DNA of 64,000 bases, from the NCBI GenBank assembly GCA_902608975.1, contig CACLQI010000001.1, positions 124,001 to 188,000 of the forward strand, read 5' to 3'. Within the stretch, counting starts at the first letter, position 1, and each line of letters starts with the position of its first letter. Positions 47,316 through 54,802 of the stretch are shown here, piece by piece. This DNA comes from an uncultured Pelagibacteraceae bacterium (lineage in GTDB: Bacteria > Pseudomonadota > Alphaproteobacteria > Pelagibacterales > Pelagibacteraceae). Made by a program: the position numbers and the translations under genes. Under the pieces are notes generated by a model. The model was not told the DNA's origin, did not search any database, and saw nothing but the letters and a program-made list of their open reading frames with translations.

Positions 47316-48650
47316 TTATGCAGCTTTCATATTTTTATGTGCAATTTTACCAAACAAACTATTTTGATTACAACTTTCTATTTCAACTTTAACAACTTTT
47401 CCAATATTATTTTTATCACCTTTAAAGATAGTAGAATTTAAATAGTTATTTCTACCAAATAGTTTGTTCTGTCCATCCATTTTATTTTCAACCAATACAT
47501 TAATTAACTTATTTTTAAACGATTTGTTCATTTCTAATTGTTGAGAAAATAAAATTTTTTGAGTTTTGAGAAGTCTTTCTTTTGATATTTTTTCATCAAT
47601 TAACTCCAATTCTGAAGCTTTTGTTCCTGGTCTAGGACTAAATATAAATGAATAAGAATTTATAAATTTTATTTTTTTTATTAATTGAATTGTGTCATTA
47701 AAGTCCTGCTCTGTTTCGCCTGGATATGAAATAATAAAATCACTCGAAAACTCTATTGAGGAATTAATTTTTTTTAACTTATTATAAATATCCAAGTATT
47801 CTTCAACAGTGTGCCTTCTATTCATTAATTTTAATATTTTATTTGAACCACTTTGAATAGGTAAATGAATAAATGGCATCAATTTTTTACTTGTTGAATA
47901 ACACTCAATAAGATCTTCAGTCATGTCTCGAGGATGTGAAGTTGTGTATCTTATTCTTTTCAATTCTGAAAATTTTTCTAATTCATTAATCAAATTTGAA
48001 ATTTTATAAATTTTGGAGTTTTCTTTGTAAGAATATGCATTTACATTTTGACCTATCAGCGTAATTTCCTTAACACCATTATTTATTAATTCTTCAGCTT
48101 CACTAATAATTTTTTTAAATGGTCTTGAATATTCTGGTCCTCTTGTAAAAGGAACTACACAAAAGTGACAAAATTTATCACATCCCTCTTGTATAGTTAG
48201 AAATGATGAAATTTTATTACTTGTATTTTTTATTTTGTCAAAATAATCAAACTTTTGAATTGTATCAAAATCAGTTTCCTCTTTTTTTTCTTTTTCACTA
48301 AAATTTTTTAATACTTGGTTAATTTTATGATAAGATTGAGGACCTATTACAATGTCAATATAAGGTTCTCTTTTGAGCATTTCTTGATTTTCAGCTTGGG
48401 CAACGCAACCAGCAACGATTATAATTGGTTTTTTTTTTTTGTTATATATTTTCTTCACTCTTCCAATTTCGTGATAAACTTTTTCTTTTGCTTTATCTCT
48501 TATGTGGCAAGTATTTAATATGTAACAATTTGCGTCGTCATACTTTTCAGTTTTTATAAAGCCAATTTTTTTTACTGAGTCATAAATACGATTCGAATCA
48601 TATTCATTCATTTGACAACCAAATGTTTTAATAAATACTTTTTTATTCAT
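47316..48650 (-). CDS. miaB: tRNA-2-methylthio-N6-dimethylallyladenosine synthase
   Basis: Radical SAM methylthiotransferase modifying A37 of tRNAs that read codons beginning with U. The N-terminal UPF0004 domain has cysteines in KTFGCQMNEYDS, LNTCHIRD and VAGCVAQ. The radical SAM motif is EGCDKFCHFCVVPFTRG, and a C-terminal TRAM domain follows. Length 444 is normal. tRNA-Leu(CAA), which reads UUG, is one plausible substrate in this window. Confidence 0.96.
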   Translation of the reverse strand: MNKKVFIKTFGCQMNEYDSNRIYDSVKKIGFIKTEKYDDANCYILNTCHIRDKAKEKVYHEIGRVKKIYNKKKKPIIIVAGCVAQAENQEMLKREPYIDIVIGPQSYHKINQVLKNFSEKEKKEETDFDTIQKFDYFDKIKNTSNKISSFLTIQEGCDKFCHFCVVPFTRGPEYSRPFKKIISEAEELINNGVKEITLIGQNVNAYSYKENSKIYKISNLINELEKFSELKRIRYTTSHPRDMTEDLIECYSTSKKLMPFIHLPIQSGSNKILKLMNRRHTVEEYLDIYNKLKKINSSIEFSSDFIISYPGETEQDFNDTIQLIKKIKFINSYSFIFSPRPGTKASELELIDEKISKERLLKTQKILFSQQLEMNKSFKNKLINVLVENKMDGQNKLFGRNNYLNSTIFKGDKNNIGKVVKVEIESCNQNSLFGKIAHKNMKAA

Positions 48651-48655
48651 TTATC

Positions 48656-49066
48656 TTAGGATTTTTTTTTGACACCGTACAATTCTAATTTATGGTCAAC
48701 TAATTCATATCCATATTTTTCTGCAACCTTTTTTTGTAATTCTTCAATTTCATTGTCTACAAATTCTATAATTTCTCCTGTTTTTACGTCTATTAAGTGA
48801 TCATGATGACCTTCATTTAATTCTTCATATCTTGCTTTGCCACCCTTAAAATCATGTTTAGCTAAAATGCCACTTTCCTCAAAAAGTTTTACAGTACGAT
48901 AGACAGTTGCAATACTAATTTTTGAATCAATCTTAGAAACTCTATTATAAAGTTCATCAACATTTGGATGATCGTTTGACTCAGACATTACTTTTGCAAT
49001 AATCTTCCTCTGATCCGTAAGCTTAACTCCTTTTTCTATGCATTTTTTTTCAATCGTTAATGGCAT
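48656..49066 (-). CDS. fur: ferric uptake regulator family protein Fur (Fur/Mur type)
   Basis: A 136-residue Fur-superfamily DNA-binding regulator. The winged helix is VKLTDQRKIIAKVMSESNDHPNVDELYNR with recognition helix ISIATVYRTVKLFEESG. Metal-site residues are in HHDHLIDVKTGEIIEF, very close to classical Fur, and the C-terminal zinc CxxC is absent, as in many alphaproteobacterial Fur/Mur proteins. Those often sense manganese or iron. It sits between tsaB and miaB, the usual alphaproteobacterial place, except that rimI is missing. Confidence 0.92.
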   Translation of the reverse strand: MPLTIEKKCIEKGVKLTDQRKIIAKVMSESNDHPNVDELYNRVSKIDSKISIATVYRTVKLFEESGILAKHDFKGGKARYEELNEGHHDHLIDVKTGEIIEFVDNEIEELQKKVAEKYGYELVDHKLELYGVKKKS

Positions 49067-49075
49067 ATTTTTATT

Positions 49076-49519
49076 TTAACTCAAATAAAGTGGTTTAATC
49101 AAATTTTTTTTAATTTTATATTTATCACACAATTGAGGAATTTCTCCATATTCTATCTTATGATATTGCGACAATAGGGATAAATCTTTAAAGATTTGTT
49201 TTTTAATAGAATTTTCTATATTTATAAAATCCAAATAGCTGAAACAAAAATAGTCAATATTTTTAGCTATATGTATACCTTTTGCTATAGATAGTGAATT
49301 TCTAATACCAGCAAAGCTTCCAGGGCCTCTATTTACATAAATTCTATTTAAATCCTTTATTAATATTTTATTTTTATCTAATAATTGCTCAATTAAGATT
49401 AACAATTTATCAAAATTATTTTTACTATTTTGCTGCTTACTAGTATAAATATTTTTGTTATTTTTTATGAGAGTTAAAAAGACTTTGTCTGTTGTAGCAT
49501 CTATAATTAAATCGTTCAT
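49076..49519 (-). CDS. tsaB: shortened TsaB, tRNA threonylcarbamoyladenosine synthesis protein
   Basis: Partner of TsaD in making t6A37 of tRNA. The N-terminal half of the ASKHA fold is present: MNDLIIDATTDKVFLTLI and the family signature NRGPGSFAGIRNSLSIAKGI. From the preferred ATG it is only 147 residues, against about 220-230 in most bacteria, so most of the C-terminal lobe is missing; what remains ends with LIKPLYLS, typical of TsaB C-termini. The loss seems internal and no frameshift remnant is seen. The ORF-track start is a TTG 51 bases upstream, which I reject. Its 5' end overlaps the divergent deacetylase gene. Confidence 0.88.
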   Translation of the reverse strand: MNDLIIDATTDKVFLTLIKNNKNIYTSKQQNSKNNFDKLLILIEQLLDKNKILIKDLNRIYVNRGPGSFAGIRNSLSIAKGIHIAKNIDYFCFSYLDFINIENSIKKQIFKDLSLLSQYHKIEYGEIPQLCDKYKIKKNLIKPLYLS

Positions 49520-50525
49520 ATTTTTATTTTTATTTTTTATCAATTCTAAGGCAGAAGACAATAATATCAAACATTATTATGAAGATTTGGGAACTCTAGC
49601 TTTAATGTATCATAGATTTAACGAAAACAAATATCCATCAACAAATATTCAAATAGATATTTTTAAGAAGCAAATTGAAATTATAAATAATAAAAATTAT
49701 GAATTTGAAAATCCAAAAAATTTTGATTTAAAATTTAAAGAACCAAAATCTAAAAAAAAAATTTTAATTACAATTGATGATGCATTTACCTCTTTTTATG
49801 ATAATGCCTGGCCTTTTTTAAAAAAAAATAAAATTCCATTTATATTGTTTGTATCAACAGAGCCTGTTGGAAAAAAAGGATATATGACATGGCAACAAAT
49901 AAAGGAAATAGAAAAAGAAAATTTTGCTTTTATAGGGAATCATTCCCACTCTCATGAATATTTGATAGACTATAAATTTGAAGATTTCAAAAAAGATATC
50001 AATAATTCAATTAAAATATTTAATAAAAAACTAGGATATAATCCAATTTTTTTTTCATACCCTTTTGGAGAATATAGCTTGGAACATATAAATTTTATAA
50101 AAAAAAAATTTAAATATGCTTTTGGTCAACATTCTGGAGTAATAGATATTAATAAAGATGTTTATGAGTTACCTAGGTTTCCTATTAACGAAAAATATGG
50201 AGATCTTAAAAGATTTAATTTTTTAATAGATCTTCTGCCTTTGCAATTTAAAAATATTGAACCAAAAGATAAATATGTTAAAGAAAATAATCCTCCAAAA
50301 TTAACTATAGAATTTTTTAAAAAACAAAAAAATTTAAATAATATTAATTGTTTTTCAGATGAGGGAAATAAGTGGGATAAATCAGATATTGTTTTCAAAA
50401 AACATAAACTATATGTTAATTTTAAAGAAAAGTTTTTGTTTCGTAGAGGAAGAATAAACTGTTCTTTAAATGATGCTGAAGGATGGAGATGGTTTGGCTT
50501 ACAATTTTCAGTAAAGTTAAATTAA
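49467..50525 (+). CDS. polysaccharide deacetylase family protein
   Basis: An exported NodB-homology deacetylase of about 352 residues. A signal peptide (MRVKKTLSVVASIIKSFIFL, hydrophobic to NSKA) precedes the domain. Motif 1 is ILITIDDAFTSFYDNA, with the catalytic and metal Asp; motif 2 is GNHSHSHEYL, with the metal histidines; SYPFGEYS is motif 3. It resembles PgaB-like enzymes that deacetylate cell-surface sugars. The ORF-track start is a TTG; I chose the ATG 12 bases later. The start lies inside tsaB coding sequence on the other strand, and the 3' end overlaps the Bax-like gene by 9 bases. Confidence 0.85.
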   Translation: MRVKKTLSVVASIIKSFIFLFLFFINSKAEDNNIKHYYEDLGTLALMYHRFNENKYPSTNIQIDIFKKQIEIINNKNYEFENPKNFDLKFKEPKSKKKILITIDDAFTSFYDNAWPFLKKNKIPFILFVSTEPVGKKGYMTWQQIKEIEKENFAFIGNHSHSHEYLIDYKFEDFKKDINNSIKIFNKKLGYNPIFFSYPFGEYSLEHINFIKKKFKYAFGQHSGVIDINKDVYELPRFPINEKYGDLKRFNFLIDLLPLQFKNIEPKDKYVKENNPPKLTIEFFKKQKNLNNINCFSDEGNKWDKSDIVFKKHKLYVNFKEKFLFRRGRINCSLNDAEGWRWFGLQFSVKLN

Positions 50526-51647
50526 ACTTTTAAGCTTTGTGCTTGAAGGAAGTAATTTAACATCATCAAGCTCTGTTAAGTTATTTTGTTTTATTATTTG
50601 TTTTAAAATTTTAACGTATTCTTCTCCAGTTTCTGCGTATTTATCTAAATAATTTGAAAGAATTAAACTATCAAGCTTCATTTTATTATCTCTTAGCTCC
50701 GCTCTTGCTAATCTAAATTGTTTATAGCTTGAGTGTGTATTTAAATTTCTCTGGTAGGCTCTAACAGAAGATTTTAAAATTTTAAATTTCATAACTTTAT
50801 GAGTTGTATCGTTATCTGCTCCAGCTGGCTTTATACCTTCTCCTGACCATGTCCATTGACCAAATAAAGCATTTCCTTCTAAAGCAAATCTTGAAGTTCC
50901 CCATCCCGTTTCTTTGGCCGCCTGAGCAATTGCTAAAGATACCGGTATTATGTCCATTCTAATTTTTAAAGTTGATAAATCTTTATTTACCACACCATAA
51001 TGTTTAAATTTTAGATCTAACCATCTTTTTTCTTTTTTACTATTTTTATTTTTATTTAAAATACTAAAAAGCTTTCTTCTATCTAACTTAATTCTATTAT
51101 TTTCTTCAATAATTAAAGGTAAAATTATTTTTATAAATAAATTTTTTTTCTTTGATGAGCTTTCTATCATTTTCATTTCCTCAGGTAATAATGAAAGTGC
51201 GATAGGTTTTACTATTTTACTTTTTCTCACTTCTTTAAGAGAATAACCAGTATCTTTGAATAATTGCTCAATTGTTGATGCATTTAAGCGGACTGTATCT
51301 GTAGGTAGTTCATCAAACTTAAAAACATCTTCAAATAAATTTTTTAAATTTAAAACTTCATCTTTTTCTTTATCGATATTTAGTGGTTGACCTTTTAAAA
51401 CTTTTTCTAAGTTACTTTTTGATCTATTTTCAATCTCTGTAGAGGATAAAAGTGTATTTTTTTGAAAGTTGACGTAAGCTGGAAGTGAAAAAAAAAACAA
51501 AATTATTCCTAAACTTGCTAAAGTTGTTAAATAAAAACTTTTAATATCTTTATGAAAAATCTTTGAGTTATTTTTTTTTAAAACAACAAAGCCTTTTTTT
51601 TTTAAAAACTTTTTTACTTCTTCTAATTTAAACTTTTTATTAATCAT
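50517..51647 (-). CDS. Bax-like glucosaminidase domain protein
   Basis: A membrane-anchored protein of 376 residues. One hydrophobic helix near residues 35-55 (TTLASLGIILFFFSLPAYV) is followed by a long spacer and then a glucosaminidase domain of the Bax/FlgJ type. The catalytic Glu is in AQAAKETGWGTSRFALEGNALFGQWTW. Such enzymes cut peptidoglycan glycan strands. The neighbouring polysaccharide deacetylase is convergent, so the two are not an operon, but both act on envelope glycans. Confidence 0.85.
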   Translation of the reverse strand: MINKKFKLEEVKKFLKKKGFVVLKKNNSKIFHKDIKSFYLTTLASLGIILFFFSLPAYVNFQKNTLLSSTEIENRSKSNLEKVLKGQPLNIDKEKDEVLNLKNLFEDVFKFDELPTDTVRLNASTIEQLFKDTGYSLKEVRKSKIVKPIALSLLPEEMKMIESSSKKKNLFIKIILPLIIEENNRIKLDRRKLFSILNKNKNSKKEKRWLDLKFKHYGVVNKDLSTLKIRMDIIPVSLAIAQAAKETGWGTSRFALEGNALFGQWTWSGEGIKPAGADNDTTHKVMKFKILKSSVRAYQRNLNTHSSYKQFRLARAELRDNKMKLDSLILSNYLDKYAETGEEYVKILKQIIKQNNLTELDDVKLLPSSTKLKSLI

Positions 51648-51649
51648 AG

Positions 51650-52192
51650 CTATATTGCCTCTACCTCTTTAACTTCGGGTATATAATGTTTTAATAAGTT
51701 TTGAACTCCTTGCTTTAAAGTCATAGTCGAGCTGGGACATCCAGAACAACTGCCTTGGAGTTGTACCCTAACTTTACCATCTTTATATTCTTTAAATTGA
51801 ATATCTCCCCCATCTCTAGCTACGGCGGGTCTAATTTTAGTATCTAATATCTTTATTATTTTTTTTTCTATTTCTTTGAATTCTTTTATATCCTCTATTT
51901 CTTTTTTTGCATCATAAACAAAGTCTTTACCTTCCAGATAAAATTCACCAATTAAAGATTTAGCTATATGCTTAATATCTTCCCAATCAATATTATTATC
52001 CTTATTTATTGATAAAAAATCCTTACCTAAAAAAATCCCAGTTACACCATTAATTGAAAGTAGGTTTTTTACTAAATCATTATTAATTTGGTTTTTTTTT
52101 GTAATTTCAACTTGACCACCGATAGAAACTTTTTTTCCAGGAATAAATTTTAATGAATTCGGATTTGGAGTTTTTTCCGTTTGTATAAACAT
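51650..52192 (-). CDS. NfuA-like iron-sulfur cluster carrier
   Basis: A scaffold or carrier protein for 4Fe-4S clusters. The N-terminal Nfu_N domain begins MFIQTEKTPNPNSLKFIPGK. The C-terminal NifU-like domain has the cluster-binding CxxC in GSCSGCPSSTMTLKQGV and the preceding VARDGGDIQF. 180 residues from the ATG chosen here; the ORF-track start is a TTG 9 bases earlier. It lies between trpS and the Bax-like gene, part of a conserved alphaproteobacterial neighbourhood. Confidence 0.93.
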   Translation of the reverse strand: MFIQTEKTPNPNSLKFIPGKKVSIGGQVEITKKNQINNDLVKNLLSINGVTGIFLGKDFLSINKDNNIDWEDIKHIAKSLIGEFYLEGKDFVYDAKKEIEDIKEFKEIEKKIIKILDTKIRPAVARDGGDIQFKEYKDGKVRVQLQGSCSGCPSSTMTLKQGVQNLLKHYIPEVKEVEAI

Positions 52193-52216
52193 ATTTATCA
52201 ATATAGTAATTTATTT

Positions 52217-53218
52217 TTAAAAACCTATAATTTTTTTCATTTCTTTTACTTTTTTTGAAGCAAATTCATTAGCTTTTTGAGCACCTTCAAATAAAATTTT
52301 GTCTAAATGTTTTTCCTCATTTAATAATCTTTTAATTTCTATAGAAATAGGTTCAATTTTTTCAACTAATAAGTTAGAAAGTTTTTCTTTAAAATCAGAA
52401 AAATTTTTCCCACTAAATTCATTTTTAGATTTCTCAACACTTTGAGTTGATAAGCTTGAATATATTTCTAATAAATTTAGCACTTCAGATCTATTTTTTA
52501 AATTTTCTTCTTCTTTTGGCATTGGCATCGTATCAGTTTTTGCTTTTTTAATTTTACTTATTATTTTATCTTTATCATCTGTAAGATTTATTCTACTTAA
52601 ATCAGATGGATCAGATTTGCTCATTTTTTTTGTACCATCTTTTAGACTCATAATTCTTGAGAAATGTTTTTGAATTAATGGTTCTGGAACTTTTAAAAAA
52701 TTTGGAGCTTCAAAATCATTATTAAATCTGTGTGCAATATCCCTACATAGTTCTAGATGTTGTTTTTGATCATCGCCAACTGGAACATGCGTAGTATCAT
52801 AAAGCAATATATCAGCTGCCATTAAAATAGGATAAGCATAAAGTCCAACGCTTGCTTTTTCTTTATCCTTTCCTGCCTTTTCTTTGAACTGTGTCATTCT
52901 ATTTAGCCAACCCATTCTTGCTACACAGCTTAAAATCCACGCACCCTCGGAGTGAGCGTGTACTGAAGATTGATTAAAAATTATACTTTTATTTTCATTT
53001 AATCCACTTGCAATAAATGTCGCCAAAGTTTCCCTAATATTTTTTCTTAATTCTTTTGGATCCTGCTTTACCGTGATTGCATGTAAATCAACAATACAAT
53101 AAACACATTCATTATCTTTTTCATTTTGAAGTTCAACAAAGTTTTTAATAGCACCCAAATAATTACCAAGATGCAAATTACCAGAAGGTTGGACGCCGGA
53201 AAAAATTTTTTTAGACAT
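52217..53218 (-). CDS. trpS: tryptophanyl-tRNA synthetase
   Basis: Class I aminoacyl-tRNA synthetase charging tRNA-Trp. The HIGH-equivalent is GVQPSGNLHLGNYLGA, and the KMSKS motif is intact in GTKKMSKSDPSDLSRI. Length 333 is normal for the bacterial dimeric enzyme. 4 bases after murJ, so probably one operon. Confidence 0.97.
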   Translation of the reverse strand: MSKKIFSGVQPSGNLHLGNYLGAIKNFVELQNEKDNECVYCIVDLHAITVKQDPKELRKNIRETLATFIASGLNENKSIIFNQSSVHAHSEGAWILSCVARMGWLNRMTQFKEKAGKDKEKASVGLYAYPILMAADILLYDTTHVPVGDDQKQHLELCRDIAHRFNNDFEAPNFLKVPEPLIQKHFSRIMSLKDGTKKMSKSDPSDLSRINLTDDKDKIISKIKKAKTDTMPMPKEEENLKNRSEVLNLLEIYSSLSTQSVEKSKNEFSGKNFSDFKEKLSNLLVEKIEPISIEIKRLLNEEKHLDKILFEGAQKANEFASKKVKEMKKIIGF

Positions 53219-53222
53219 TAAT

Positions 53223-54752
53223 TTAATACTTTAAATTAATATCACTAATTTTGAAAGCTTTGATCAAAAAGGCAGTTAATAAATAAGAAATAAGTCCAAC
53301 TATTACAATCCCAATAAGAAAAACTGCTTTCAAACTTTGATCGTAAGCGAGATTCGTTTTAAAAAAAGTTAATAAATAATAAATAAAAATTCCCATAATT
53401 ATTGAAGAAAACAATATTCTTAAAAACCTGGAAACAAAAACCAAATTAAAATTAAAAAAATTATCTTTTTTTAAAAATATAAATAATAAGGCAGAATTAA
53501 ACCACGAGGAAATAGTTGTAGCTATAGGAATAATTATAAACCCAAACTTTTTAAAAAAAATGACGCTTACTAAAATATTTAACAAAACAGAACATAAGGA
53601 AATATAAAAAGGCAATTTGGTATTGTGTCTTGCAAAATAAAAACTAGAAAAAATTTTTATTAAAGAAAAAGCTGGGAGTCCAAGAGCAAAATAAAATAGT
53701 GCTTTAGATGAATTTTCAACAGATATTTGATTAAATGATCCATAACCAAATAAAGCGGATACAATTTGTTCAGATGCAAGTAATAAAGCTATAGTAGCTG
53801 GTACACTTAAAAATAAACTAAGTTCTAAAGCTTTATTTTGTATTAATGATATTTTCTCTTTTTCATTACTATCAACATATTTAGAAAGTTGAGGCAAAAT
53901 AACAGTTCCTATTGCAATTCCTGCAATTGCAAGGTTTATTTGATAAATCCTATCAGCATAATACAAGTAAGAAACTGCACTAGCTTGAAATGAGGCAATT
54001 ATTGTTCCTACTAAAATATTTATTTGAGTTACACCTGATGAAAAAATACTTGGTAATAATTTTCTAAAAAAAATTTTAACTTTTTCATCAATCGAAAAAC
54101 TAAAAATGAACTTTGGAGTATAAAACTTTTTTACATAAAAAAATAAGTAAATGAATTGAGCTATACCTGCTAAAGTTACAGCATATGATAAAAAATAAAC
54201 AAGCTTATCTCCCAAAAAACTCCCATAAAATAAAACTGATATTAAAAAAAAATTTAAAATTACTGGTGCTGCCGCAGCTGCTGCAAACCTATTATGAGAA
54301 TTCAATATTGCAGAAAAAAAAGATGATAAGCTTACAAAAAATAAAAATGGGAAAGTAATTCTAGTTAGATTTATTGCTATGCTCATTTTTTCTTCACTTC
54401 CACTAAAACCAGGGGCAATAAGAAAAACAAAGTACGGCATAAAAATTTCAATAATTAAAACCAAAAAAAATAAACTTATAATTAGTAAGCTAAATACGTT
54501 TGTTGCAAATTTTGCGGACTGTTCTTTTCCATTTGAAAGTTCAGAAGCATAACTAGGAACAAAAGCTGCATTAAATGTCCCTTCTGAAAATAATCTTCTA
54601 AAAGTATTTGGAATTCTAAAAGCAACAAAGAATGCATCCGCTAAAGGCCCTGCTCCTAGAAATATTGCAATTAATATATCTCTTAAATAACCTAGTATTC
54701 TACTGATTATCGTAAAAAAACTGAATGTACCTGTTGACTTAATAAGGTTCAT
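53223..54752 (-). CDS. murJ: lipid II flippase MurJ
   Basis: Polytopic membrane protein of the MviN/MurJ MOP superfamily that flips the peptidoglycan precursor lipid II. 509 residues with about 13-14 hydrophobic segments. Family sequences include GPLADAFFVAFRIPNTFRRLFSEGTFNAAFVP near the N-terminus and YYADRIYQINLAIAGIAIGTVILPQLSK in the middle. First gene of the leftward block that runs toward tsaB, divergent from the malic enzyme gene. Confidence 0.96.
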   Translation of the reverse strand: MNLIKSTGTFSFFTIISRILGYLRDILIAIFLGAGPLADAFFVAFRIPNTFRRLFSEGTFNAAFVPSYASELSNGKEQSAKFATNVFSLLIISLFFLVLIIEIFMPYFVFLIAPGFSGSEEKMSIAINLTRITFPFLFFVSLSSFFSAILNSHNRFAAAAAAPVILNFFLISVLFYGSFLGDKLVYFLSYAVTLAGIAQFIYLFFYVKKFYTPKFIFSFSIDEKVKIFFRKLLPSIFSSGVTQINILVGTIIASFQASAVSYLYYADRIYQINLAIAGIAIGTVILPQLSKYVDSNEKEKISLIQNKALELSLFLSVPATIALLLASEQIVSALFGYGSFNQISVENSSKALFYFALGLPAFSLIKIFSSFYFARHNTKLPFYISLCSVLLNILVSVIFFKKFGFIIIPIATTISSWFNSALLFIFLKKDNFFNFNLVFVSRFLRILFSSIIMGIFIYYLLTFFKTNLAYDQSLKAVFLIGIVIVGLISYLLTAFLIKAFKISDINLKY

Positions 54753-54802
54753 AAATCATATTAGTCTTAAAATTGCTCCATTTGTATATCTAATTATCGT
54801 AA

